Source: AM-0621 sp964386705 (GTDB lineage: Bacteria; Planctomycetota; Planctomycetia; Planctomycetales; Planctomycetaceae). Taken from it: 64,000 bases of DNA. The notes below the pieces were generated by a model. It was given only the letters and a program-made list of their open reading frames with translations, was not told where the DNA came from and did not search any database. The stretch is taken from NCBI GenBank assembly GCA_964386705.1, contig CAYLTY010000013.1:1-64000 (forward strand), written 5' to 3'. Numbering within the stretch: position 1 is the stretch's first letter; every line of letters starts with the position of its first letter. Below, one piece after another: positions 1 through 10,400 of the stretch. A program made the position numbers and the translations under genes.

Positions 1-1460
1 CGGCCATCGGGTGACAAGTGATCGTCTTCAGGCAGAATCTCCGCGACGTAACAACGGTTCGTAACCTCCAGCACGTCCTGCCAGCGGTTGGAGTTGTTCT
101 CATCCGGGCTGAAGAGCCGGAAGTTCTTGGTCTCCAGGTTTGCCTTCATCACGTCGCGCAGGAACGTGCCCATCACGCGAGTGGCCTCGGCATTTACTGA
201 ACCCGGTCGAGTGACATTGACCGCGTAGCTGCGGAAGTCGGGCATCTTCAAATCCCGCAACAGGAGTCCGCCATTCGCATGCGAATTGTCGCTCATGCGG
301 CGTTGGCCGGTTGGGGCCAGTGACGCAATCTCAGCCTTCAGCCTACCGTTTGAATCGAATAGTTCTTCCGGCCGATAGCTCTTCATCCAGCGTTCGAGGA
401 TCTTAACATGGCCGGGTTCGTCCATGTTGCCCATTGGGACTTGGTGAGCTCGCCAATAGTCTTCCGCCTTCTTGCCATCGATCTCTGCCGGGCACGTCCA
501 GCCTTTCGGACTGCGCAGCACGATCATCGGCCACGCAGGCCGCTTGTTGTCGCCGGCCTCGGTTTTCTTCCCGCGAGAGGATGTGGGTGCTGACGGTCGC
601 CACGCCGCCCAGATGCGTTTGATCTCGGCAGTTGCATCGTCGAGTGCTGCCGCCATTTGCTGGTGCATTGATTCGGGCTCATGCCCTTCGACGAAGTAAG
701 GTTTATAACCATACCCCTCGAACAGTTTCTGCAATTCATCTTTGGGAATGCGCGCCAGGAAGCACGGGTTTGCGATCTTGTACCCATTGAGGTGCAGAAT
801 CGGCAGCACGGCGCCGTCGCGGGCGGGATTCAGGAACTTGTTTGAATGCCAGCTCGTTGCCAGCGGTCCCGTTTCTGCTTCGCCGTCACCGACGACGCAC
901 GCCACGATCAGGTCGGGATTGTCAAAGGCGGCGCCGTAAGCGTGTGACACCGCATACCCCAGCTCGCCGCCCTCATGAATCGATCCCGGAGTCTCCGGAG
1001 CCACGTGGCTGGGAATGCCACCCGGAAAGCTGAACTGAGTAAAGAGCTGCTTTATTCCTTCTTCGTCCTGGCCGATGTTGGGATAAACTTCGCTGTAAGT
1101 GCCTTCGAGGTACGCATGCGCCACCAGCGCGGGACCACCATGTCCTGGCCCGATTACATAGATCATGTTGGTATCATCTCGTTTGATAATTCGATTGAGA
1201 TGCACATACATGAAATTCAGGCCCGGTGTGGTTCCCCAATGTCCAACCAGTCGCGGCTTGACGTGCTCACGCTTGAGCGGCTTTTTCAACAGCGGATTGT
1301 CGAACAAGTAAATCTGCCCGACTGACAGGTAATTGGATGCTCGCCAGTAGGCATCGAGCTTCTCCAGTTCGTCCTTGGAAAGCGGCCCGTGAGTAGAACC
1401 TTTGCTGGCCTTGCCGTCGTTCTCGGCTCTGCGCTTCATTTCGTTTTTTGTGGTCGCCAT
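1..1460 (-). CDS. xfp: Phosphoketolase (xylulose-5-P/fructose-6-P), N-terminal part
   Basis: Thiamine-diphosphate enzyme that splits xylulose-5-phosphate or fructose-6-phosphate with phosphate to give acetyl phosphate plus a triose or tetrose phosphate. About 487 codons from the ATG at 1460 are open and run off the left edge; the family is usually about 790-800 residues, so the C-terminal third is outside. Family blocks seen: YLSVGQIYLFDNPLLK near the start, GHWGTTPGLNF, YVIGPGHGGPA, GGELGYAVSHAYGAA, and the ThDP/metal block VVGDGEAETGPLA. It is the last gene of a minus-strand run after nrfHA and ppk2, 55 bp after nrfA. Acetyl phosphate made here would allow ATP synthesis by acetate kinase, which fits neighbours tied to low-oxygen or energy metabolism (inference). 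Confidence 0.95.
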   Translation of the reverse strand, partial: MATTKNEMKRRAENDGKASKGSTHGPLSKDELEKLDAYWRASNYLSVGQIYLFDNPLLKKPLKREHVKPRLVGHWGTTPGLNFMYVHLNRIIKRDDTNMIYVIGPGHGGPALVAHAYLEGTYSEVYPNIGQDEEGIKQLFTQFSFPGGIPSHVAPETPGSIHEGGELGYAVSHAYGAAFDNPDLIVACVVGDGEAETGPLATSWHSNKFLNPARDGAVLPILHLNGYKIANPCFLARIPKDELQKLFEGYGYKPYFVEGHEPESMHQQMAAALDDATAEIKRIWAAWRPSAPTSSRGKKTEAGDNKRPAWPMIVLRSPKGWTCPAEIDGKKAEDYWRAHQVPMGNMDEPGHVKILERWMKSYRPEELFDSNGRLKAEIASLAPTGQRRMSDNSHANGGLLLRDLKMPDFRSYAVNVTRPGSVNAEATRVMGTFLRDVMKANLETKNFRLFSPDENNSNRWQDVLEVTNRCYVAEILPEDDHLSPDG

Positions 1461-1514
1461 TTACCAGTCCTTGTCGCCAGGTCGTTGCCGCGATTTCGAT
1501 TGGATGGAGTGAGC

Positions 1515-2969
1515 TTACTTCGAGCCGAGCACCTTCAGTTGCCCTTGGCGGGCATAGTCGATGGCCTCGCCAAGGATTCGTGCGGCCTCCTGCGGAGCAT
1601 GGAAGCCCATGGAGTTCTCTGCGTTGATATAGTCAACTCGCCATTGTGCCTTGCGTTGCAGCGTCAGCGATTCTTCCAGCGCTTTCGGATCAACATTGCC
1701 AGCCTTGGCGGTCTTGACGGTGTCCAGCAACTCAACGAGCGCATCTTCGGCGCGATCCAGTAAGGCTTTATTGCGTGCCTGGATCGTCTCCGCGCGGGCT
1801 TTGATCTCGTCTTCACCGTAGCGATGACACGTCTGGCAAGCGCGGGCGATGTTGAGCAGCGGGCTGCGCACCTGGTGGTCGCTGACCTTGATCGCACCTT
1901 CCCGCTGATATGGCATGTGGCAGTCGGAGCAGGAGACGCCACTTCGCGCGTGGATGCCCTGATTCCACAATTCAAATTCGGGGTGCTGAGCTTTCAGAAT
2001 CGGTGCGCCGGTTTCCGCGTGAGCGTAATCCTTGTAGTTGTCGGCGTCGTAGTAGCTTTCAATTTGCTCGACGCGCAGGCCTTTATGCCAAGGGTAGGTG
2101 ACAGTCTTCTTTTCGCCTTTAAAGTAGTATTCGACGTGGCATTGCCCACAGACATAGCTGCGCATCTCCTGACGAGTGGCCAGGGTATTCACGTCATATT
2201 CTTCGGTACTGCCCTGATTGCGATGTCGAGCCCACTGATGAATGCTGGTTAGGTGCGGCAGTGGGGGTGAGCTTTGCTCGCTCTCCGGTTTCTTCGCGTT
2301 ACTGGCGATCTCTTCAGCTACATGCTTGGCCAGTTCGGCAATGCCCCGGATGAAGCCTGGTCGTGTGACTCGCAACTGCATGGACTGGGGATCGTGACAA
2401 TCGACGCATGCCACGGGATGCTCTACCAGACCGCGAGCTTCCTTGAGAGGCATCGAACAGACCTTCTCAAAGCCCTTCATCAGATCACCATCACCGGCCT
2501 CGCGATATGCGGTGCTGATCGAGGCATGGCAGTGCAGGCAGGCGCCCGGCTGCTTGAACTGCTTAACGCGTTCTGTGTTGTCCTGATCTTCGAGCATGAA
2601 GGCATGGCCGCGGCGTTCGCGATAATCCACGCTGAACGCATACCCTGCGAAGATGCGTCGCAAGCGAGGGTCATCCTCCAGCTTGGAAATCGCCTCGCTA
2701 CCGCCGTGGCGGTGCGACGTGTTTTCCGCAGTGCGTTTGTAGCTGTCATATTGACGCGGGAAGTTTTTACCCCACTCTGCGGGGTCGATTGTTTTCTCAG
2801 TGAGGTCGACCAGCTTGACATAATGCTGTTGCGCCTCGTGCTTACGCTCGTTGATGTTCATCAACAGCGCCACAATTCCATAGGTGACGATGGCCGTGAT
2901 GACAATGACAACGATGTACGCACCCTTGCCCCGTGGAGCAGATTGAGGTGCGGCATTTGTGTCCGTCAT
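1515..2969 (-). CDS. nrfA: Ammonia-forming cytochrome c nitrite reductase, catalytic subunit
   Basis: Pentahaem periplasmic enzyme that reduces nitrite to ammonium with six electrons. 484 residues with an N-terminal membrane anchor (about 17-37). Five haem motifs: CLHCH 144-148, CVDCH 188-192, CGQCH 274-278, CSDCH 347-351, CQTCH 378-382. The first, active-site haem has CXXCH, not the CXXCK of the Escherichia enzyme, so it belongs to the CXXCH branch. Hallmarks seen: CHVEYYF carrying the catalytic Tyr, KAQHPE of the calcium site, and QGIH before haem 4 carrying the catalytic His. nrfH lies 12 bp upstream, the usual HA pair in which NrfH passes quinol electrons to NrfA. Confidence 0.96.
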   Translation of the reverse strand: MTDTNAAPQSAPRGKGAYIVVIVITAIVTYGIVALLMNINERKHEAQQHYVKLVDLTEKTIDPAEWGKNFPRQYDSYKRTAENTSHRHGGSEAISKLEDDPRLRRIFAGYAFSVDYRERRGHAFMLEDQDNTERVKQFKQPGACLHCHASISTAYREAGDGDLMKGFEKVCSMPLKEARGLVEHPVACVDCHDPQSMQLRVTRPGFIRGIAELAKHVAEEIASNAKKPESEQSSPPLPHLTSIHQWARHRNQGSTEEYDVNTLATRQEMRSYVCGQCHVEYYFKGEKKTVTYPWHKGLRVEQIESYYDADNYKDYAHAETGAPILKAQHPEFELWNQGIHARSGVSCSDCHMPYQREGAIKVSDHQVRSPLLNIARACQTCHRYGEDEIKARAETIQARNKALLDRAEDALVELLDTVKTAKAGNVDPKALEESLTLQRKAQWRVDYINAENSMGFHAPQEAARILGEAIDYARQGQLKVLGSK

Positions 2970-2981
2970 GGTTCTTACCTT

Positions 2982-3497
2982 TCAGCGCAAGGGCCCGTGG
3001 CCGATCGCCGCGTGACAATGAACACAACTGATCGTTTCGCTTCCGACAGTGCCCTGGCCGAGGATGTCGTTACAAACACCTCGATGACATTCGATGCAGT
3101 TGGCGTTTAGAATCTGCGAACTAATCGGGCGAACGCGGATTGGCTCCGGAAAATCCTGCAGTGTGAAGCCTTTGGAGTGCCAGAAGCCGTTCTCGGCTTT
3201 CACCAGATACTTAGGTATAAACGCATGCGGAACGTGGCAGTCGTTACATGTCGCTACTGCATGATGGCTCGCCTTCTGCCAGCCGTCGTACTGATCACGC
3301 ATAATATGGCAGTTGACACACGCCTTCGGATCACTACTGAGGTACGAAAAGCCTTCGGCGTAGCGAACCGTGTAGCCGCCGGTACCGCATGCGACTCCGA
3401 TCATAACGCACATGAGGAGTACCGGTAGACTTAGGCGATATCGCCAGACCTCGCTTTGCGTCTCATTAGGTTTCGTCGGTGGTGGTTCCGCTGACAT
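2982..3497 (-). CDS. nrfH: Cytochrome c nitrite reductase, membrane subunit
   Basis: NapC/NirT-family tetrahaem quinol dehydrogenase that anchors NrfA and feeds it electrons from menaquinol. 171 residues; one membrane helix at about 22-43; haem motifs CVNCH 60-64, CNDCH 84-88, CIECH 134-138 and CVHCH 158-162. The stretch CVNCHIMRDQYDGW is typical of NrfH, and the length matches the family. It sits just upstream of nrfA and 73 bp downstream of the PPK2 gene, probably in one transcript. Confidence 0.95.
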   Translation of the reverse strand: MSAEPPPTKPNETQSEVWRYRLSLPVLLMCVMIGVACGTGGYTVRYAEGFSYLSSDPKACVNCHIMRDQYDGWQKASHHAVATCNDCHVPHAFIPKYLVKAENGFWHSKGFTLQDFPEPIRVRPISSQILNANCIECHRGVCNDILGQGTVGSETISCVHCHAAIGHGPLR

Positions 3498-3570
3498 ATC
3501 TACTCACCCGCGAAAGCACTGATTTTGATTGTTCATCCAACGTCCGCACTGATGGTTGCTACTGCTGTGC

Positions 3571-4476
3571 TCACTTGGTTTCGAGCAAGGCCTTTCGCAC
3601 CTCTTCAAGTTCCTTCCGTTTGGCGGCATCTACTTTGGGATAGTGCAAATCAACAGACGAAAGTGCCTCGATCACCGCGGCCGCAACAACAATGCGCGTA
3701 AACCATTTGTTGTCTGCCGGAACGACGTACCAAGGCGCGTCATCGGTTGAGGTGTGGCGAATCAAGTCCTCGTAGGCGGACATGTAGTCGTCCCAGTAGC
3801 CGCGTTCATGTGCATCCGCACTCGAGAACTTCCAATTCTTCGATGGTTCGTCGAGTCGGCTGAGGAACCGGTTGAGTTGCTCCTTCTTGGAAACATGCAG
3901 GAAGAACTTCCGCACAATGACGCCGTTACGCGTCAGATACTTCTCAAAGTTGCGAATGTCTTCAAAGCGGTCGTCCCAGATGTGTTTGGTGACGAGTTCT
4001 TCCGGTAGCCGTTGCTTCGCGAGGTACTCGGGATGCACGCGTACGACGAGTGTCTCCTCGTAGTAAGAACGATTGAAGATGCCAATACGTCCGCGCTCGG
4101 GAAGGCACTTCATGCAGCGCCAAAGATAATCGTGATCGAGATCCTCGCTGGTCGGGGCTTTGAACGAAAACACCTGGCAGCCCTGCGGGTTGATACCCGA
4201 CATCACGTGTTTGATCGCCCCATCTTTGCCAGCGGCATCCATCGCCTGAAAGATGAGCAGCACAGACCAGCGGTCTTGGGCGTAGAGCTTCTCCTGCAAC
4301 TCCGCCAGCGCCTCTACGCCCTCTGCGAGTGCCTTGACGGCTTCTGGCTTCTGTTCTTCCTTGAGCCACGCGGTGTCGTCTGGACTGATGTCTTTAATTC
4401 GGAACTTTTTCCCGCTTCCGATGCGGAACTTTTCCGCCAGTTTGTGCGCCCGCTCGTGCAGAGCCTTCTTTGACAT
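3571..4476 (-). CDS. ppk2: PPK2-family polyphosphate kinase / polyP:nucleotide phosphotransferase
   Basis: Transfers phosphate between polyphosphate and nucleoside mono- or diphosphates. 301 residues, single-domain PPK2 size. Walker A region AMDAAGKDG at about 78-86; FNRSYYEETLVVRVHPE at about 134-150 carries the Walker B and start of the lid; then DRFEDIRNFEKYL and FFLHVSKKEQLNRF, all typical of the PPK2 family. The subclass and nucleotide preference cannot be read with confidence. It lies between an unknown gene and nrfHA on the same strand. Polyphosphate-driven nucleotide phosphorylation beside nitrite reduction and phosphoketolase suggests an energy-stress grouping (inference). Confidence 0.92.
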   Translation of the reverse strand: MSKKALHERAHKLAEKFRIGSGKKFRIKDISPDDTAWLKEEQKPEAVKALAEGVEALAELQEKLYAQDRWSVLLIFQAMDAAGKDGAIKHVMSGINPQGCQVFSFKAPTSEDLDHDYLWRCMKCLPERGRIGIFNRSYYEETLVVRVHPEYLAKQRLPEELVTKHIWDDRFEDIRNFEKYLTRNGVIVRKFFLHVSKKEQLNRFLSRLDEPSKNWKFSSADAHERGYWDDYMSAYEDLIRHTSTDDAPWYVVPADNKWFTRIVVAAAVIEALSSVDLHYPKVDAAKRKELEEVRKALLETK

Positions 4477-4610
4477 GATGTTGGCCTTTGATGTTCGTCG
4501 TTACTGGTACTTCTTACTCCGGTAGTTGGCCTCGGCGGCTTCCCGTGCGTTCCGGAATAATCTGCCCATGCCTGCCCATGCCTGCCACGAATGCTCAAGA
4601 TATTCAGCGC

Positions 4611-5261
4611 TCAGGAAGGGACGCCCTTTTGCTTCGCAAACTCTCGACGCGTTGCTTCACCGATGAAGTAGTACGTCTTGCCCTGCCAATCGAGTGTCGC
4701 AGCGGCTGCATACTTCGGAAACATGGTGCCGCTGATCGGGTCAGAGACCATGTGACCCTTCAAGTAGTATTCATTGTGGTGCAGCGACAGGTATGTTTTG
4801 ACAAAGTCGACGAGTCGGTCGTCAATCCACTGCGCAACTGCGGCTGAGTTCACTTCTTCCAAGGGGAACTCGACCCGGATATGCGGCTCGAACTTCATCA
4901 GGATCGGCAGAATGTGAAGGTTGTAGTCCAGCACGAGCCTGCGAACTTCGGCATCTGTCGTCGCTGAAAACCTCAAGGAAATATCAGCCAGCGGCGAATT
5001 GAACTGGAACGTTGCTTCGCGACTGGTGGGCGAGACAGTCGGGGTTGCCTTAACTTTGTCGCCGAATTTTTGAGCGAGCGCTTCCAGTCTTGGTTTCCAG
5101 ATGCCCCGCAACTGCTCGCACGCCTTGACGAATAATTCCAGTCGCTCTTGCCGTCCCTGGTGCGCCTGAATCTGCGTTGTTTGAAATTCTTTGATCTGCT
5201 TGTCTGACGCCGCGAACTCGGCATCAATCCGGCTTAGTAAATTACTGAGGTCGGCCATCAT
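4611..5261 (-). CDS. Conserved-looking cytoplasmic protein of unknown function
   Basis: About 216 residues from the ATG at 5261; a second ATG follows at once. The same frame extends upstream to 5468, but that would overlap the end of the kinase gene, so the later start is preferred. The N-terminal 60 residues (DLLSRIDAEFAASDKQIKEFQ and on) look helical or coiled-coil, followed by a mixed alpha/beta region with LVLDYNLHILPILMKFEPHIRVEFPL and a C-terminal YYLKGHMVSDPISGTMFPKYAA segment. No signal peptide or membrane helix. I do not recognise the family. It lies between the kinase and ppk2 on the same strand. Confidence 0.7.
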   Translation of the reverse strand: MMADLSNLLSRIDAEFAASDKQIKEFQTTQIQAHQGRQERLELFVKACEQLRGIWKPRLEALAQKFGDKVKATPTVSPTSREATFQFNSPLADISLRFSATTDAEVRRLVLDYNLHILPILMKFEPHIRVEFPLEEVNSAAVAQWIDDRLVDFVKTYLSLHHNEYYLKGHMVSDPISGTMFPKYAAAATLDWQGKTYYFIGEATRREFAKQKGVPS

Positions 5262-5340
5262 TCCGCTCTTTCCGGGTGAATCACCCATAGTAAAGGATTT
5301 TGCTCCTGCAGGTAGCTTCCTCTCGTAAGGTCCACGAACG

Positions 5341-7482
5341 TCACACGCTCTCGCTGTTGTGACGAACTTCGATCGCAACCGTGGCGGCAAACTCGGCGGA
5401 GTTCGACGTCTTGGGGAGTGGCGTCTTCGCTTGCTTTGGCATGAAGCATTGCCACCACTGGTGAGCATTCGCGTCAGTCCACGAATCTTTGGTTGGCAAC
5501 TCGTTCAAGGCGTCCATGATCTCTTGGGCCGAGGCGGGTCGATCCGCTGGAGATTTCGCCAGACACCGCATCAATAAAGTTTCCAGCTCCGGCGACACAG
5601 ACTGCGTCGTGCGCAGTGAGATCGGTTCGGGCATCGTTTCGGCCTGAGCCTTGAGGATGTCCAATACGCTCTCACCGTCGAACAGCGGCGTACCCGTCAG
5701 CAGGAAGTATCCGACGGCCCCCACCGCGTATAAATCGCTGCGAGCGTCAATGTTGTCTGGTGATTGGCAGGCCTCTGGAGACATATAGAGGGGTGTGCCG
5801 ACGATTCCGCCTCCTTGTGTCGCCAACGCAGCGTGCTCGGTTGTCTTCACTAGTCCGAAATCCAGCAGTTTCACGAAATCAAACAAGCCGCCTCGGGCGT
5901 TCAGCAATATATTTGCAGGCTTGATGTCCCGATGAATCAGGCCGACACCGTGAGCCTCAGCCAGCGATCCGCAAACCTGCTTCAGAATGTGAATTACACG
6001 ACCTTCCGGCTGCAGGCCGTGCCAGTCGATCAGGTTCTCCAGGTTGATACCGTCGAGGTATTCCATCGCGTAGTAGAAAACACCCTCGGGGGTACGGCCG
6101 TAGTCGTAAATCGCAATCGTATTCGGGTGATTGAGTTGACCGGTGAGTTGTACCTCGCGTTCGAAGCGGGCGATGGTCTTTTCGTTCGTCTTGGCCGCAT
6201 CGAGAAACTTGACCGCGGTCGGTCGATGCAGCATCGCGTGCCGTGCACGGTACACGACGCCCATGCCGCCTTCGCCGAGCTTTTCTTCCAGTGTGTACTG
6301 GCCCAGTCGCTTTAGTTCGATAGCTGTCAACCGCGCGTGTTCGGCCATGCGATCAGCCCGCAGCATGAACACCAGCATAGCCGCAGATGCGGCAGCCAGA
6401 AGCGCAAACAGGCCCCAGAATGCGTAATTAATCGTGTTAATTGTTTCGTGAGATTCACGGACTTCAACTTCCATCGCTATTCCAAAACCGTCCTCATTGA
6501 GCCATTCCCATGCTCCCACTACGGGCACACCGCGATAATCGCGATAGCCTTCAATACTGATGCCGTCGCGTCCGGCAATGGCTTCAGCAACGGGGTGAAT
6601 CAGTGGCAGTTCTGATCTCGATTGAGTAGGTCGCGTGCCTGTTGTCAGATCAACCCCGGGATCTCGTAATGAAACATTCAGCGTCGAATCAGCGTTCTCG
6701 GTCAATAGTCCGATGCCGCGAAGTTGATCGTCAAAGCGACTGTTACTCACCATGAGACCGTTCCGGTTGAATGCAAATGTTTCACCGGTTTTTCCGAGGC
6801 GGGCGGTTTCCATGATGCGCGTGAATTCAACTTCCGGCTGAATTCGCAGGCCGAGCAGTGCGATGACTTCCTTGGCTTCGTTGCGCACGGGGGCCATCAC
6901 AAACATGGTGGGCACTCCGATGCGTAACGTGCCGTGCCGGTCGGGCAGAGCCACCTTGCTAGGTGAGGGCGGCACGATCATCGAGCGGCCCCCGAAGGCG
7001 ATTTGACGCAACGGTGCCAACTCGTCTTCTGAGAGTTGCCACGCCAGATTCTCAGTCCTGTACGAGCCGATGACGCGTCCGGTCTGCTCAATGACGACGA
7101 AGCCATTATATCCGTGCGACGTCACGATCGGATGGAGTTCGCTACGGAGTTCTTTTGACTCCGGTAGATTGAACAACTCCAGAGCGGATATCTGCGGCGT
7201 AGCAGTTTTCACGAGTAACCGGATCGTCTCAGCGATCTGGGGATCGCCCGCGGCGGATTCCGCCTGGTTGCGATGCATCCGCATCCAGTTTCGCAGCGCG
7301 GTACGCTCGGCTTGCAGGGTGGTTTCCAGCACCGATTGCAGGTTTGCTTTCAGTGTCGCTTCTACCTTCGCACGCATCACCCAGCCAACACTTGCCAGCA
7401 CTAGCAACACAATCAGCGGGCGCAGCCAGATATGGCGATGCCAGATGGTGGAAACAGTGCCTGAAAGACTCAGCCGGTGCAT
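5341..7482 (-). CDS. Membrane Ser/Thr protein kinase with extracellular Cache-like sensor
   Basis: 713 residues: membrane helix at about 21-36, an extracytoplasmic double-Cache-like region (about 55-350, with EQTGRVIGSYR and GKTGETFAFNRNGLMVSNSR), a second helix at about 370-390, then a eukaryotic-type kinase domain. Kinase motifs: GEGGMGVVY (P-loop), TAVKFL (Lys), HRDIKPANILL (catalytic loop), DFG in LLDFGLVK, and SPE in place of APE. All catalytic residues are present. The start lies 15 bp after the RND pump stop, a likely coupling in which the kinase is made with the efflux system. The ligand is unknown; Cache domains bind small metabolites. Confidence 0.93.
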   Translation of the reverse strand: MHRLSLSGTVSTIWHRHIWLRPLIVLLVLASVGWVMRAKVEATLKANLQSVLETTLQAERTALRNWMRMHRNQAESAAGDPQIAETIRLLVKTATPQISALELFNLPESKELRSELHPIVTSHGYNGFVVIEQTGRVIGSYRTENLAWQLSEDELAPLRQIAFGGRSMIVPPSPSKVALPDRHGTLRIGVPTMFVMAPVRNEAKEVIALLGLRIQPEVEFTRIMETARLGKTGETFAFNRNGLMVSNSRFDDQLRGIGLLTENADSTLNVSLRDPGVDLTTGTRPTQSRSELPLIHPVAEAIAGRDGISIEGYRDYRGVPVVGAWEWLNEDGFGIAMEVEVRESHETINTINYAFWGLFALLAAASAAMLVFMLRADRMAEHARLTAIELKRLGQYTLEEKLGEGGMGVVYRARHAMLHRPTAVKFLDAAKTNEKTIARFEREVQLTGQLNHPNTIAIYDYGRTPEGVFYYAMEYLDGINLENLIDWHGLQPEGRVIHILKQVCGSLAEAHGVGLIHRDIKPANILLNARGGLFDFVKLLDFGLVKTTEHAALATQGGGIVGTPLYMSPEACQSPDNIDARSDLYAVGAVGYFLLTGTPLFDGESVLDILKAQAETMPEPISLRTTQSVSPELETLLMRCLAKSPADRPASAQEIMDALNELPTKDSWTDANAHQWWQCFMPKQAKTPLPKTSNSAEFAATVAIEVRHNSESV

Positions 7483-7497
7483 GGGGCGTATGCCGTC

Positions 7498-10400
7498 CTA
7501 ATGCCCCGCGCCGCTCGGATTCGAGGACGCGGTTTGAGAATCCAGTTTCGACTGGTTACCACCGCTACCGCGATCGGCCAGCCAATCGATGACGTAGTAG
7601 AACACCGGTGTCAGGAAGATGCCGAAGCCAGTAACTCCCAGCATTCCGAAGAACACGGCCACGCCCAGCGTGCGGCGCATCTCGAAGCCAGCTCCATGAG
7701 AAACCACCAGCGGAACCACTCCCAGGATGAACGCAAACGAAGTCATGATGATTGGCCGCAGGCGACTCTTGCTGGCGTTCACAGCGGCATCGAAGCGAGA
7801 TTCTCCCGTCGACTTTTTGTGCCGCGCAGTCTCGACGATCAGAATGGCATTCTTGGCGGCCAGTCCTACCAGCACGATAAAACCAACTTGCACGAAGATG
7901 TTGATATCGAGCTTGAACATCCACAGGCCGATCACTGCGCTCAGCAGGCACATGGGCACGACGAGCAGCACGGCCATCGGCATCGACCAGCTTTCGTATT
8001 GCGCGGACAGAACATTAAACACCAGGATGAGTGCTCCAATGAACGCAAAAATCGCGGCGCTGCCTTCGAGCAGTTGCAGGTAGGTCAGTTCGGTCCACTC
8101 AAACTTCATGTCTCCGGAAAGTTCGGTCTTTGCGACCTTCTCCATCATCGAGATGATCTGTCCCGTGCTGACGCCCGGCAGTGAACCGCCGTTGATCGAC
8201 GCTGCCGTACGCGTGTTGTAGCGCGTAATCATCACCGGCCCGCCAACTTCCTTAATTTCGACGAGAGTCCCCAAGGGAACCATATCGCCGCGAGAGTTCT
8301 TGATTTTGAGCGCCTTGACATCGTCCGGGCGAAGCCTGAACCCGGCATCGCCCTGCAAATTAACCTGCCACGTCCGACCGAATTGGTTGAAGTCGTTGAC
8401 GTAGTAACCGCCGAGATAAACCGACAGCGCCGTAAACACATCGTTGAGCGGCACGCCCATGGACTTACATTTCGTGCGATCAACGTCGATGTAGAGTTGA
8501 GGCGTGTTCGACCGGAAGCTGTTAAACAGCCCTACGAGGCCCGGCTGTTCGTTGCCCTTCGCGGCGACGGTGTCGGCCTGAGCTTGCAGCGTCGCCAAGT
8601 CTCCGCCGCTGAGATCTTCAATCATCAGCTTGAAACCACCAGCATTTCCGAGGCCATCGACGGGCGGTGCGCCAAACACCGCAATCTGAGCGTCTAGGAT
8701 TTCTTCGAAGCATTGCTTCCGGATCTTCTGGCCGATGGTTGCTGAGTACGTTTCCAAACCATGTCGATGATCGAAGTCATCGAGGATTACGAACATCGAG
8801 CCGAAGTTCGAATTCACGGCGTTGAGCACGAACGACTGACCGGGAATGCCGATCGTATGCGCCACGCCGTGGGTCTCTCTCACGATCTTTTCAACGCGAT
8901 TAACGACCTCAACGGTACGTTCCAGCGATGATGAGTCGGGCAACTGTATATTGACAATCAAATATCCTTTGTCTTGATTGGGAATGAAGCCAATTGGGGT
9001 GCGGGTAATGCCCACATAGGTTGCTCCCAACAAGCCGCCGTAGATCAGCAGGACGATCACGCAGACTCGCAGCGACCCCGCCACGATGCGGCCATAGATC
9101 TTCGTGATCCAATCAAAGCCACGATTAAACCACTTGAAGAACACGCTCAATAGTTCGTTGATCTTCTTGGCGAACATCCAGCCAACAACCGCTCCCGGCA
9201 GGGCAGTTACCAAAGCCACCGTCCATTGCGCAGCCGGCGATGCCCCTTCGAGCTTCGCGGCAAACAGCGGGTAGAGATAGTGCTCGCTCAGCCAGCCGAG
9301 CAGCATGACATATCCCCACCAGGGCAATGCTTCGAGGGCATGGTGATGACCGGGAGGGTCGCCCGGCTTGGCCTCGCGACTCTTGAAGATCTGAACTGCG
9401 CGAGCGGGGGTCATCGTCATCGCGTTGATGGCCGAGATGATCATCGACGCCGAAATCGTCAGAGCGAACTGTCGATAGAACTGACCGCTGATTCCCCCGA
9501 GAAACGCACTCGGCAGAAACACGGAGCTAAGCACCAGTGTGATCGCAATGATCGGCCCGGTGATCTCGTTCATCGCGTTGATCGTCGCCGTCTTGGCGTC
9601 GTAGCCCTTCGCCAGCCAGACCTCGATGTTCTCCAGCACAACGATCGCGTCGTCCACCACGATGCCGATGGCCAGAACGAGCCCGAAGAGCGTCAGGTTA
9701 TTCAGCGTGAAGCCCAGCGCCGCCATGACCGCCAACGTGCCGATCAGCGAGACTGGCACGTCGATCATCGGCAGGATCATCGACTTCCAGTCTTGCAGGA
9801 ACAGCAGCACGACAATGGCGACCAGAATGATGGCGTCGCGCAACGCATGGAAGACTTCGTCGACGGATTGTTCGATGAAGGGCGTGGTGTCATACACGAT
9901 CGCGTACTTCACGCCCGACTTGAAACCAGGCAGAGCGGCTTCCAGTTCCTTCATCTTCGCCCGGATCGCGTTGGCAACTTCCAGCGCATTCGAGCCCGGC
10001 AATTGGAAAACCGATAGCCCGACTGACGGCTGACCGTCGAGCGAACACTGCATGTCCTGATTCTTCGCTCCAAGTTCCAATCGTGCGACATCGCGCATCC
10101 GAGTGATCTGCCCGGACTCGCCCGTCTTGATGATGATCTGCTCGAATTGCTCTGGGTCGGTCAGTCGGCCCAGCGTCGAGAGGATGTATTGAAAGTCTTG
10201 TCCTGTCGGTACCGGTGGTTGTCCCAACCGACCGGCCGCGACTTGCACGTTCTGCTCTTTCAGTGCGTTAACGACATCACCCGCCGTCATGCCACGAGCG
10301 GCCAGTCGCTCTGGGTTGAGCCAGACACGCATGCTGTAGTCTTGCTGACCCAAAAAGCCGACATCACCCACGCCGTTGATGCGTAGCAATTCGTCCTTGA

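Noticed and set aside
7477..8184. Long plus-strand frame opposite the RND pump gene
   Set aside because: Composition is His/Gln-rich shadow coding of a strongly supported RND gene; no start signal or motif.
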